This document shows positions 32,761 through 41,316 of a stretch of 64,000 nucleotides of DNA, piece after piece. The DNA is from Actinomadura sp. K4S16 (GTDB lineage: Bacteria; Actinomycetota; Actinomycetes; Streptosporangiales; Streptosporangiaceae). The notes below the pieces were generated by a model. It was not told the DNA's origin and ran no database searches. It worked only from the letters and a program-made list of their open reading frames with translations. How positions within the stretch are numbered: the first letter of the stretch is position 1; each line of letters begins with the position of its first letter. Where the stretch lies: the NCBI RefSeq assembly GCF_008327685.1, contig NZ_BDDE01000009.1, positions 124,001 through 188,000 on the forward strand, written 5' to 3'. The position numbers were made by a program, and so were the translations under genes.

Positions 32761-32907
32761 ATGAGGACGTTGCTCTCCAAGATCACTGGCCGTCGCGTCA
32801 AGGCCGTCGCCTTCTGCGAGACCTGCGACCAGGTGTGCACGCCCACATGCCGCTCGTCCGCACACGTCGACCGCGTCACCACCGCCGCCTACCGCGCCCG
32901 CCTCTGA
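32761..32907 (+). CDS. 48-residue Cys-rich small protein
   Basis: Starts at ATG with GGAG 6 nt upstream. The sequence is basic at the N-terminus and then has FCETCDQVCTPTCRSS, four Cys in a C-x2-C-x3-C-x3-C array that could bind a metal or arsenite. It is first in the operon behind an ArsR dyad. I do not recognise the family. A metallochaperone- or metallothionein-like role is inference only. Confidence 0.65.
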   Translation: MRTLLSKITGRRVKAVAFCETCDQVCTPTCRSSAHVDRVTTAAYRARL

Positions 32908-32956
32908 GCAGCTTCCCCGGCGCCGTCACCCATTACCGAACGGACAAGGAGTCATC

Positions 32957-34630
32957 GTGAACGACGAGACCGGACGACCCGAGCCTGCCGCGTCCCCGAA
33001 CGCCTCCACCGGTGCGAGCAGCTGCTGTGGTGTCAGCGCCTGCTGCGCCGAGGCAGAGCAGAGCGTGAACCCGGACGTCACCGTCCAGCAGGCCAAGACC
33101 GACGCCGGCTGCGGCTGCGTCGAGGACGGGAACCCCGGCGGCCTTCCCGTCGTGGTGATCGGCGCGGGACCGGTCGGGCTCGCCGCCGCCGCCCACATCG
33201 CCGAACGCGACCAGGACTTCCTCGTCGTGGAGGCCGGGGGAGAAGTGGGCGCGGCGATCTCGGAGTGGGGGCACGTCCGGCTGTTCTCGCCCTGGCGGTA
33301 CGACACCGACGCCGCCGCCCGGCGGCTGCTGGAGCCGACCGGGTGGCGTCTGCCCGACCCCGAGGCGCTGCCGACGGGCGCAGAACTCGTCCGCGACTAC
33401 CTGGCTCCGCTCGCGGCGGTGCCCGCGCTGGCCGACCGGATCCGCACCGGCACCCGCGTGGTGGCGGTGACCCGGCAGGGAGCGGACGTGACCCGCACGG
33501 TCGGCCGCGAGGAGCGTCCGCTGCTGGTCCGCGCAGTGGGTCCTGACGGCGCAGTAGAGGACATCGCCGCCCGCGCGGTCATCGACGCGTCCGGTACCTG
33601 GGGCCGCGGCAACCCGCTCGGCCACTCGGGCCTGCCCGCCCCTGGCGAGGACCAGGCCGCCGATCACATCACGGGCCCGCTGCCGGACGTGCTGGGCCGC
33701 GACCGTGTCCGCTTCGCGGGCCGCCACACCCTGGTGGTCGGGATGGGGCACTCGGCGGCCAACACCCTGCTCGCCCTGGCCGAACTCGCCAAGAACGAGC
33801 AGGGCACCCGCGTCACCTGGGCGGTGCGCGGCGCATCGGTGGCCCGGCTCTACGGCGGCGGCGACGCCGACGGCCTCCCGGCCCGCGGCGCGCTCGGTAC
33901 CCGCCTGAAGGCGGCCGTGGACAACGGTGAGATCGACCTGGTCCGCAGCTTCACCATCACCGGCCTGGCGATGCGGGACGATCGAGCCTCCGCCGGAGCT
34001 GTGCAGGTCACAGGCCAGACCCCGGACGGCGCTCGCGTCCTCCCGGCCGACATCGTGGTCGCCGCGACCGGATTCCGGCCCGACCTGGACATGCTGCGCG
34101 AGGTGAGGGTCGAGCTCGACCCCGCGACCGAGGCCCCGGTGAAGCTCGCCCCGATGATCGACCCGAACTTCCACAGCTGCGGGACCGTCCCACCCCACGG
34201 TGAACGCGACCTCGCCCACCCCGAGCCCGGCTTCTACCTGGCCGGGATGAAGAGCTACGGCCGCGCGCCCACGTTCCTGATGGCCACCGGGTACGAGCAG
34301 GTCCGCTCCATCGTCGCCGCGCTCGCCGGCGACCGCGAAGCCGCCGACTCCGTCCAGCTTGACCTTCCCGAGACCGGTGTCTGCTCCACAAACCTGGTCA
34401 CCGAAGACCTGCTGCCTGCCGCCGCCGACCAGGACGGCGGCTGCGGGACGTCGTGCTCCACCGACGCCACGCCCGCCCCTGCCGCCCAGTCAGAATCCGT
34501 CGGCGGCTCGTGCTGCGGGCCCACGGCCCCGGAACCGGTCAGCATCGGCATCGGCGCACCCGCCGGCCTGGGGTTCGCGACCGGGCGCGTGCACGGCTAC
34601 TCCGGCGAATCCGAACACGGCGACGCCTGA
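32957..34630 (+). CDS. FAD-dependent oxidoreductase with Cys-rich N- and C-terminal tails
   Basis: A 557-residue protein; GTG start with AAGGAG 5 nt upstream. The core has VVVIGAGPVGLAAAAHIAE (residues ~66-84), LVVGMGHSAANTLLAL as the second nucleotide site, and ATGFRPDLDML. It resembles ArsO-like flavoproteins. It differs by an N-terminal tail with Cys23-24, Cys29-30, Cys52 and Cys54, and a C-terminal tail with CGTSC and SCCG. Such thiol clusters suggest arsenite binding or delivery to the flavin site. It sits between the Cys-rich peptide and an MFS protein, under an ArsR. The reaction is unknown. Confidence 0.8.
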   Translation: MNDETGRPEPAASPNASTGASSCCGVSACCAEAEQSVNPDVTVQQAKTDAGCGCVEDGNPGGLPVVVIGAGPVGLAAAAHIAERDQDFLVVEAGGEVGAAISEWGHVRLFSPWRYDTDAAARRLLEPTGWRLPDPEALPTGAELVRDYLAPLAAVPALADRIRTGTRVVAVTRQGADVTRTVGREERPLLVRAVGPDGAVEDIAARAVIDASGTWGRGNPLGHSGLPAPGEDQAADHITGPLPDVLGRDRVRFAGRHTLVVGMGHSAANTLLALAELAKNEQGTRVTWAVRGASVARLYGGGDADGLPARGALGTRLKAAVDNGEIDLVRSFTITGLAMRDDRASAGAVQVTGQTPDGARVLPADIVVAATGFRPDLDMLREVRVELDPATEAPVKLAPMIDPNFHSCGTVPPHGERDLAHPEPGFYLAGMKSYGRAPTFLMATGYEQVRSIVAALAGDREAADSVQLDLPETGVCSTNLVTEDLLPAAADQDGGCGTSCSTDATPAPAAQSESVGGSCCGPTAPEPVSIGIGAPAGLGFATGRVHGYSGESEHGDA

Positions 34631-34648
34631 CGGGGCACCGACGACCTG

Positions 34649-35485
34649 ATGAGCCGTGGCATTCCCGCTCCGGTGCCGTCGGCGGACACCTCCGCCGCCG
34701 GCACCGCGGCGTCCCGCGTCCCGCTGCTCGCCCTCTGCGTCACCGAGATCACCAGCTGGGGCGTGCTCTACTACGCCTTCCCCGTCCTGGCGCAGGCCGT
34801 CACCCGCGACACCGGCTGGTCCATCGCGGCCATCACCGCCGCGTTCTCCGCTTCGCTGATCGCGGCCGCGCCGGGCGGCATCCCGGTCGGCCGTGCGCTG
34901 GGCCGGCACGGCCCCCGCGTCCTGATGACCGGCGGCTCGGTGCTGGCCGTGCTCGCCGTCCTGGCCGTGGCCGCCGCCCCGAACCTGTGGGCGTTCGCCG
35001 CAGCCTGGCTGCTGGCCGGCGTCGCGATGTACGCGGTGGTGATCAACCTCATCCCGCTGCTCACCTCCCGGGGCGCCGCCAGCGCCACTGCCGCCTGGGC
35101 GCTCGGGCTCGGCGGGATCGGCCAGGTCACCGGACGCCTCGGCTACCGGACGCTGGTCCACCGCACCAGCGTCCGCGCACGGACCGTCTGGATCCTCGCG
35201 CTGTCGGCCGCCACCACCGCGGCCCTCGCCGTCATCCCCGGCCCCGTGGCGCTGCTCATCGCCGTCGCCTTCCCGGCGGGGACGACCCACGGGATCGCCG
35301 CTCTCCTCCAGGCGACCGCCGTCTCCGACCGCTGGGGCACCGCGTCCTACGGCGCCCTGTCCGGAATCCTCGCCGCTCCCATCACCGTCGCCACCGCACC
35401 GGCCCCCACCACCGCACGCCACCGATCGGCCGCCCTGCCGGCAAGGCCCGCTGCGCGCCTGGCGCCGCGCAAAGACGAGGAGTAA
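34649..35485 (+). CDS. MFS transporter, short form
   Basis: A 278-residue membrane protein against about 400 for normal MFS members. It opens like a standard actinobacterial MFS protein (EITSWGVLYYAFPVLAQAV, then FSASLIAAAPGG and VGRALGRHGPRVLM, the loop 2-3 region). After helix 4 it jumps to GGIGQVTGRLGYRTL, which normally follows helix 6, and it ends early with a basic tail. This looks like an internal in-frame deletion plus a lost C-terminal part. It may be non-functional or a reduced carrier. Confidence 0.7.
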   Translation: MSRGIPAPVPSADTSAAGTAASRVPLLALCVTEITSWGVLYYAFPVLAQAVTRDTGWSIAAITAAFSASLIAAAPGGIPVGRALGRHGPRVLMTGGSVLAVLAVLAVAAAPNLWAFAAAWLLAGVAMYAVVINLIPLLTSRGAASATAAWALGLGGIGQVTGRLGYRTLVHRTSVRARTVWILALSAATTAALAVIPGPVALLIAVAFPAGTTHGIAALLQATAVSDRWGTASYGALSGILAAPITVATAPAPTTARHRSAALPARPAARLAPRKDEE

Positions 35486-35488
35486 CCC

Positions 35489-36553
35489 ATGAGTGCCGAT
35501 GTTCTGGACGTCGCCGTCATCGGCGGCGGTCAGGCGGGTCTGGCGGCCGGCTTCTACCTGCGCCGCAGCGGCGCGGAGTTCGCCATCTTCGACGCCCAGG
35601 ACGAGCCGGGCGGGGCCTGGCCGCACACGTGGGCGTCCCTCCGACTGTTCTCACCCGCCCGCTACAGCTCCCTGCCAGGCTGGCCTATGCCGCCATGGAA
35701 CCGCGGCTACCCACCCGCCGCGCACGTCGTCGACTACCTGACCGCCTACGAGAAACGCTACGACCTGCCGATACACCGTCCGGTGCGCATCGAGGCGGTC
35801 CACCGCGACGGCGAACTGCTCCGCCTGGACAGCGCAACCGCGTCCTGGCGGGCCCGCCACGTCATCAGCGCGACGGGCACCTGGTGGCGCCCCTACCTGC
35901 CCTACTATCCCGGCCGCGGCGACTACCAAGGCCGCCAACTGCACACCGTGCAGTACCGCACGCCCGAGGACTTCCACGGGCAGCGGGTCGTCGTGGTGGG
36001 CACGGGCAACTCCGCCGCCCAGATCACGGCAGACCTGGCCTCGCAGGCGACGACGATCTGGACGACCCTGCGCCCGCCGCGATTCCTGCCCGACGACCTC
36101 GACGGGCGCGCCCTGTTCGAGCTGGCCACCCGCCGTATCCGCCGGCTCCGCGACGGGCACGCCGACTCCGGCGGCATCGGCGGGCTGGGCGACATCGTCG
36201 CCGTGCCCGCGGTACGCGACGCCCGGGACCGAGGCCTCCTGCGCGCACAGCCGATGTTCAACCGCCTCACTACCACCGGCGTGGCCTGGCCCGACGGCAG
36301 AACCGAGGACTGCGACGCGATCATCTGGTGCACCGGCTTCCGGCCGGCGCTGAGCCACCTCACGCCGCTCGGCCTGCGTGACGGGACGGGATACATACCG
36401 ACCGGCGGCGGAACCCGGGCACTGGCCGAACCCCGGCTGCACCTGCTCGGCTACGGCGACTGGACCGGCCCCGGATCAGCCACCCTGGTCGGCGCAGGCA
36501 GAACCGCAAGAGACGCCGTCCGCGACATCACCGCCCAACTCGCCCCCGAGTAG
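35489..36553 (+). CDS. ArsO-like FAD/NADPH-dependent monooxygenase 2
   Basis: A 354-residue flavoprotein; ATG with AGGAG 6 nt upstream, 3 nt after the MFS stop. It has VAVIGGGQAGLAAGFYLRR, GGAWPHTWASLRLFSPARYS, VVVVGTGNSAAQITADLA and CTGFRPALSHL. It is a relative of the flavoprotein at 30485-31582 and shares the LFSPAR signature. Two such enzymes in one island suggest different arsenical substrates or a duplication. Confidence 0.85.
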   Translation: MSADVLDVAVIGGGQAGLAAGFYLRRSGAEFAIFDAQDEPGGAWPHTWASLRLFSPARYSSLPGWPMPPWNRGYPPAAHVVDYLTAYEKRYDLPIHRPVRIEAVHRDGELLRLDSATASWRARHVISATGTWWRPYLPYYPGRGDYQGRQLHTVQYRTPEDFHGQRVVVVGTGNSAAQITADLASQATTIWTTLRPPRFLPDDLDGRALFELATRRIRRLRDGHADSGGIGGLGDIVAVPAVRDARDRGLLRAQPMFNRLTTTGVAWPDGRTEDCDAIIWCTGFRPALSHLTPLGLRDGTGYIPTGGGTRALAEPRLHLLGYGDWTGPGSATLVGAGRTARDAVRDITAQLAPE

Positions 36554-36643
36554 ACGCTGTCGCAGCTCGTACGCCAGGTTCCGTGTGGCTCCAGAATGTC
36601 GGCGACAGTTCACAATTACACAAGACAGTGTCATAGTGGAGTT

Positions 36644-37060
36644 GTGGAGGACGAGACACCCGAGTGTTGCCCCTCGGTACTGGAACCGGGACCCGCGCTG
36701 ACCCTGCCGGCGCGGGCGGGCAAGCCGCCGCTGGCCGAACGGCCGCTGCTCGACCAACTCCAGGCGTCGCAGCTCGTGGTGTTGTTCAAGGTGCTGGGCA
36801 ACGACACCCGCCTGAGATTGCTGCACGCGCTCCATCGCGACGGCGAGGTGCCGGTGGGGGAACTGGCCGAGCAGGTGGGGATGCGGCCGCAGGCGATCTC
36901 CAATCAACTGCAGCGACTGACCGACCGAGGCATGGTGGCGGCTCGCCGGGACGGCAACCGGATCTTCTATTCGATCGCCGACCCCTGCATCCCCGCCGTG
37001 CTGGACCTGGCCTTGTGCCTGACCGAGGAGACGGCGGTGGCCGGTGATGACCCGACATGA
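36644..37060 (+). CDS. arsR: ArsR family regulator 4
   Basis: A 138-residue winged-helix protein. I chose GTG 36644, which reads VEDETPECCPSVLEP; earlier in-frame starts lack support. The fold reads LFKVLGNDTRLRLLHALHRD then VGELAEQVGMRPQAISNQLQRL. The CC pair near the N-terminus and a Cys pair near the C-terminus (DPCIPAVLDLALCL) may bind metal, the CmtR-like arrangement rather than ELCVCDL. It precedes the membrane protein and arsM genes in the same direction, 220 bp away. Confidence 0.82.
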   Translation: MEDETPECCPSVLEPGPALTLPARAGKPPLAERPLLDQLQASQLVVLFKVLGNDTRLRLLHALHRDGEVPVGELAEQVGMRPQAISNQLQRLTDRGMVAARRDGNRIFYSIADPCIPAVLDLALCLTEETAVAGDDPT

Positions 37061-37280
37061 GCGGAACGGTCTGACCGGGCGGCGTCCCGCGGGGCCGAGG
37101 ACATGGACATCCCGCCCCTCTGAGCCGAGCGACTGCGCCGCGACGTCGCCGGCAAGCGCGGGCACCCCGAATGCCTGGTGATCGTGCCGGGCGCCGACCA
37201 TCTGCTGATGGAGAACTGCCCGCTCTGCTCGCCGGCCTGCTGGCCGTGTTCCTCACCGCGCGACCCGAAGGGTGAGACCC

Positions 37281-37772
37281 ATGCTGCTGGACAGCGTGAT
37301 CGTTGTGCACATTGCGGCCGGCCTTACCGCCGTCGTCACCGGGATCGTTGCGATGCGCGTGCCGAAAAGACCGGGTCGGCACCCGCGCAGCGGCCGGGTC
37401 TACCTCGGCGCCCTGGTCGTCGTCGCGGTCACCGCGTCCGGCATCGCCGCCGTCCGGCCCCGCACCACCTACCTGCTGATCTTCGGAGCCCTGGCGCTCA
37501 CCTCCGCAGGCGCGGGGTACGCGGCCCGCCGGATGCGGTGGCACGGATGGCCGCGCCACCACATGGCCGCCATGGCGATCTCCTACATCACCTTGCTGAC
37601 CGCCTTCTACGTTGACAACGGCCCCCGGCTCCCGCTCTGGAAGCTGCTGCCTCCGATCACCTTCTGGTTCCTGCCCACCGGGATCGGCCTGCCGCTGCTG
37701 CTACGGGCACTCCACCGGTACCCCTCATCGACTAGACCGGATCCCACCTTCCGTGAGGAGGCCGCCCCATGA
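37281..37772 (+). CDS. DUF2306-like small membrane protein
   Basis: A 163-residue protein with about five membrane segments, beginning LLDSVIVVHIAAGLTAVVTG and including a His-rich loop (WHGWPRHHMAAMAISY). I chose the ATG at 37281; an upstream in-frame GTG at 37272 is possible. It overlaps arsM by 4 nt (ATGA), so both are co-translated. Function unknown; a role with ArsM, for example in membrane passage of methylated arsenic, is only suggested by the coupling. Confidence 0.7.
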   Translation: MLLDSVIVVHIAAGLTAVVTGIVAMRVPKRPGRHPRSGRVYLGALVVVAVTASGIAAVRPRTTYLLIFGALALTSAGAGYAARRMRWHGWPRHHMAAMAISYITLLTAFYVDNGPRLPLWKLLPPITFWFLPTGIGLPLLLRALHRYPSSTRPDPTFREEAAP

Positions 37773-38590
37773 TCGATCCAGATGACACCGACATGGCCGC
37801 TCCGTCCGGATCAAAGGACGACAGCCAGGTGCGTGACCAGGTCCGAGCCCACTACGCTGCCGTCGCCCGAGCGGTCACCGCCCAAACCGGCGGCTGCTGC
37901 TCCGACTCGTCCCAGGGTGACGACTGCTGTACCGTCCCCACCGGACTGGACGAACAGGGGTTCGGGGCCGCCCGATACACCGAACACGACCGCTCACATC
38001 TGCCCAGAGAAGCGCTGGCCGCCAGTCTCGGTTGCGGAAATCCGCTCATGGTCGCCGAACTGGCCGACGGCGACACTGTCCTGGACCTGGGGTCGGGCGG
38101 CGGAATCGACGTCCTGCTGTCGGCCCGCCGGGTCGGTCCCGGCGGCAAGGTCTACGGCCTGGACATGACCGAGGAGATGCTCGAACTGGCCAGGCGCAAC
38201 GCGCGCGAGGCCGGCGCCGCCAATGTGGAATTCCTCAAAGGCCACATGGAAGAGATACCGCTCCCCGACGACCACGTCGATGTGGTCATCTCCAATTGCG
38301 TGGTGAATCTGTCCACCGACAAGCCCGCGGTCTTTGCCGAAACCCATCGGGTCCTGCGGCCTGGCGGCCGTCTCGGCATCAGCGACGTCGTCGCCGAGAA
38401 CCACCTGACTCCGGACGACCGTGCTGCGCGCGGCGGCCACACCGCCTGCATCGCGGGAGCCCTCACCTTCGCCGAGTACCGTGATCATCTGATCGCCGCC
38501 GGCTTCACCGATGTCACGATCACCCCCACACGGCAGCTCATCGACGGAACGCACTCGGCGATCGTTCAAGCCGCCAAACCCGAGAACTGA
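37769..38590 (+). CDS. arsM: Arsenite methyltransferase ArsM
   Basis: A 273-residue SAM-dependent enzyme. The SAM site is VLDLGSGGGIDVLLSAR (about residue 105). The three conserved As(III)-binding Cys of ArsM are present: Cys89 (SLGCGNP), Cys177 (ISNCVVNL) and Cys227 (TACIAGAL). Two extra CC pairs (43-44 and 53-54) lie in the N-terminal part. It turns arsenite into methylated, volatile or exportable forms using SAM and thiols. It ends the island. Confidence 0.95.
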   Translation: MIDPDDTDMAAPSGSKDDSQVRDQVRAHYAAVARAVTAQTGGCCSDSSQGDDCCTVPTGLDEQGFGAARYTEHDRSHLPREALAASLGCGNPLMVAELADGDTVLDLGSGGGIDVLLSARRVGPGGKVYGLDMTEEMLELARRNAREAGAANVEFLKGHMEEIPLPDDHVDVVISNCVVNLSTDKPAVFAETHRVLRPGGRLGISDVVAENHLTPDDRAARGGHTACIAGALTFAEYRDHLIAAGFTDVTITPTRQLIDGTHSAIVQAAKPEN

Positions 38591-38725
38591 CCTGCGTCTG
38601 GACCGAGGCCCGCTGACCGGGTGTCAACTTAACGGCTGGTCTTGGTTGGCAGCGGATGGGTGAGGTAAGGCGGCTCTCGAAGGCGATCTGAAACGCGTTC
38701 AGGGATGCCTTCCAGCTGGTCCATT

Positions 38726-38890
38726 GCTCGCGGAACGACACGGGTTCCTCTCCTGCAGCCAGGAAGCCACGGGAGCCGGTTTCGGGAGCCACCGTACGCT
38801 TCGCAGATTCCCGATGCGCTCACACGGGCGGTCGATCATCGTGAGTGCCCCGATCAAGGGGCGGTCGAGGTCGGTGGCGAACTGCAATTG
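38726..38890 (-). mobile_element. IS3-family transposase remnant (dispersed repeat, copy 2)
   Basis: The minus strand reads FATDLDRPLIGALTMIDRPC, like the end of an IS3 OrfA and start of OrfB, then NLRSVRWLPKPAPVA, as in the copy at 26704-26935. The nucleotide match is strongest at 38754-38838. Confidence 0.5.
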
Positions 38891-39016
38891 GGCCGTTGCA
38901 GACCCGTCTGGTTGCCCGTGGAGGTCGCCGATCTCGTGGTGCTGCTGGTGTCGGGCCGGGCGAAACTGACAGGCGCTGTCTCCAGAATCGACGGCGGCAG
39001 GGTGTCGACGTGGTAG
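38877..39016 (+). pseudogene. Short-chain dehydrogenase C-terminal fragment
   Basis: The plus frame reads VADLVVLLVSGRAKLTGAVS then RIDGGRVSTW and TAG. This matches the last 30-40 residues of SDR proteins, where a DGG follows the final helix. The Rossmann and catalytic parts are absent. Confidence 0.45.
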
Positions 39017-39051
39017 GGGGTCGCACCCGGCACGCCCGCCGTCTGATCCCG

Positions 39052-41316
39052 TCACGGCGGTGTGGCCAGTTCGGCCCGCCGAAGGGCAGCGCGGATCTCG
39101 GTTCCCTGCGGGTCGCTCTGGCGGACGAAGGCGGCGGGTGTGCCAAGCGGTGCGGGCACGATGAGTTGCACGGCCCGATCGCGGTCACCGTAGGCACGCC
39201 CGGTGAAGACGTTGATCCAGCGCCCCGCCGGCAGATGGACCGGTACCGTCGACGCGCCTGGCTTCAGGACGGGCGCCACCAGCAGGGCGGAGCCGAAGAA
39301 GAACTGGTCATCGGCTGCGGCGGCCGGGCTGCCGGGATGGACGAGCCAGGTGTGCCGGAGAGCGGGCAGTCCCCGGGTGGCGGCTTCGCGTTCCACGGTC
39401 GCGCGGTAGTCGGCGAGGGCTGCGTAGATGCGGCTGGCCCGGGCGAACGCGGCACGGCTCTGCTCCGTGTCGTAGACCTGCGCGTTCTTGGCGGGCTGGT
39501 TGCCCTCGTGCGTGCGGAAGAAGACTCCGAAGGCCGCCAGCTCGGCCCACCGTTGCAGGAGTTCCGCGGAACGGTGGTAGTTCCCGAGCGGAGTGTCCAC
39601 GCCGGTGTAGCCGCCGATGTCGCTGTGGGTCAACGTCATGCCGGAAACCCCTCCCGACAGCATTCCGCGCAGGGCTGAGGCCAGGCCGTCCTGGGCATCC
39701 CAGTCGACGAGTTGGTCACCTGCCCAGAACAGCGGGGCCTGCCCGGCCGAGCCGGTATAGGCCGAGCGCATGAAGTAGACGCAGTCGGGCCGGTCAGCCA
39801 GCTCGCACGCGCGCCGGTTGACCTTCGCCCACTCCATCGGCCACCGGTTGTGCAGCTCGGCCGGGTCGCCGGAGTACAGCTTGGCGTCGAACGGCAGACC
39901 CTCGCCGAAATCGGCCATCCAGCCGTCCACTCCGGCCCCGGCGACCTCGGTGGCGATGGCCCGCGCGTACCAGAGGCGCGCGTGCGGATTGGTGAAGTCG
40001 ACCAGCGCGGCCGAGAAACCGCCCTGATCGAGCATGTACGGAGATCCATCGGCCCTGGCGACCAGGTAACCGCGGTCCCGGGCCTCGGCGAGCAGGTTCC
40101 TTGGCGCGGCGCCTGATCCGCCGGGCGGGTCGACGAGGAACGGGTTGACGTAGGTCAGCACCTTGATGCCGCGTTCGTGCAGGTCCTTGACCAGGTCGTC
40201 CCACCCGGGATAGCGGTTCTTGTCGAGCTGCCAGGTCCACCACAGCCTGTCACCGAATGACGTCGTGCGCTGTCCGGACCAGTCCTGCAGCCAGACTGCG
40301 GCGATCTTGGTGCCGGACGCCGACATCTCGTCCACGATGCGGCGGACCCTGGCGGTACCGCCTTGCAGGCCGAGGACGGCGCCGTCCCGCGTCCATGCGG
40401 GAAGGGCGCCCATCCGTCCGGTCGAGGCGGTATGCGCGGCAAGCACCTCGGCGGGGGAGGCGCCGGCGTACAACTCGGCGCCCTGGCGTGGGCCCCAGGT
40501 CTGGGCGACCGCCAGGCCTGGCCGAGACAGGTCGAGCACCGAGTAACGGCCGCCGGTCAGCGCGAACCCACGGTTGGAGCTGGTCGCATAGAAGGGGATA
40601 GGGGCGTAGGTGGTGTCCCATGAACCGCCCTGGCCTGAGACCAGGTCCACCATCGCCGTCAGCGGCTGACGGCCCCGGCCGATGCCCTGTTCCCGGACGA
40701 TGACCGGGATCCGCCGGCCGGCCAGGTCGAACGACGTGAACTGCTCGCCGAACCCGTGGAACCGCTCGCCGCTTCCCCGTTCGGAGGCCAGCGCCACCAC
40801 ATCGGGCCGGCGGTGCACTCCGGAGCCGGTCACCGTGCCGACCTCCAGGTGCATAGCGAGGCGCCCCTGCCCGGCAGCGGAGACACGCCACTGGTAGGGG
40901 GCCTTCAGAGGGCCGCCTGTGAGCGTTCCCCCGACCACCACGTCCCCACCTGAGCGGCCGACGCGGTCGATGCTCTGGTCGGCCAGCGTCCAGGCGATCA
41001 GCTCACTCGGCGTGAACATGCCGGTCCGATCGCGCCACGACAGCCGCCCCAGCCCAGCTGCGGCGAACGCTCGTCCGGGGACACCGGCCCAGACGGTGCG
41101 GCCGCCCGAGGTCACCGCCAGCCGAGCCTGCCCGCCGGGACGGCTCACCGTCACTCGGAACCCGCCTGCCGCGAGGCTTCCCGTAGTACCGGGCGCGAGT
41201 GTGAGCGAACCCGGCGACAGGGTGTCCAGTACGCCCGCCTCGGCCGTGGACGCCGTCAGCGGGAGAACAACGATCGGCAGCAGCAGGCCGGCCAGCCATC
41301 TGGAGCGCAACATCAT
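39052..41316 (-). CDS. Secreted GH31 glycosidase, predicted sulfoquinovosidase
   Basis: A 754-residue enzyme with an N-terminal signal peptide (LLLPIVVLPLTASTAEA). The GH31 nucleophile is Asp469 (GWMADFGEGLP) and the acid/base Asp534 (WAGDQLVDWD). The sulfonate-recognition residues known from E. coli YihQ (Gln288, Arg301, Trp304, Tyr508) have exact counterparts in spacing: Gln344, Arg357 and Trp360 in QDWSGQRTTSFGDRLWW, and Tyr570 in HSDIGGYTG, 36 residues after the acid/base as in YihQ. This points to release of sulfoquinovose from plant sulfolipid headgroups outside the cell. The ATG overlaps the upstream tetR stop by 4 nt, with GGAAGG 9 nt before it. YihQ numbers are from memory. Confidence 0.85.
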   Translation of the reverse strand: MMLRSRWLAGLLLPIVVLPLTASTAEAGVLDTLSPGSLTLAPGTTGSLAAGGFRVTVSRPGGQARLAVTSGGRTVWAGVPGRAFAAAGLGRLSWRDRTGMFTPSELIAWTLADQSIDRVGRSGGDVVVGGTLTGGPLKAPYQWRVSAAGQGRLAMHLEVGTVTGSGVHRRPDVVALASERGSGERFHGFGEQFTSFDLAGRRIPVIVREQGIGRGRQPLTAMVDLVSGQGGSWDTTYAPIPFYATSSNRGFALTGGRYSVLDLSRPGLAVAQTWGPRQGAELYAGASPAEVLAAHTASTGRMGALPAWTRDGAVLGLQGGTARVRRIVDEMSASGTKIAAVWLQDWSGQRTTSFGDRLWWTWQLDKNRYPGWDDLVKDLHERGIKVLTYVNPFLVDPPGGSGAAPRNLLAEARDRGYLVARADGSPYMLDQGGFSAALVDFTNPHARLWYARAIATEVAGAGVDGWMADFGEGLPFDAKLYSGDPAELHNRWPMEWAKVNRRACELADRPDCVYFMRSAYTGSAGQAPLFWAGDQLVDWDAQDGLASALRGMLSGGVSGMTLTHSDIGGYTGVDTPLGNYHRSAELLQRWAELAAFGVFFRTHEGNQPAKNAQVYDTEQSRAAFARASRIYAALADYRATVEREAATRGLPALRHTWLVHPGSPAAAADDQFFFGSALLVAPVLKPGASTVPVHLPAGRWINVFTGRAYGDRDRAVQLIVPAPLGTPAAFVRQSDPQGTEIRAALRRAELATPP

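Larger units (their letters stand above)
38591..39051. other. Intergenic, 461 bp, with transposase and SDR relics
   Basis: No intact gene. It contains the second copy of the IS3-type fragment and the tail of a short-chain dehydrogenase. It separates the arsenic island from the sugar island. Confidence 0.6.

Noticed and set aside
36627..36635. GACAGTGTC near the arsR 4 start as an operator
   Set aside because: Only a 4-bp-arm odd palindrome. Too short to separate from chance without a second site.
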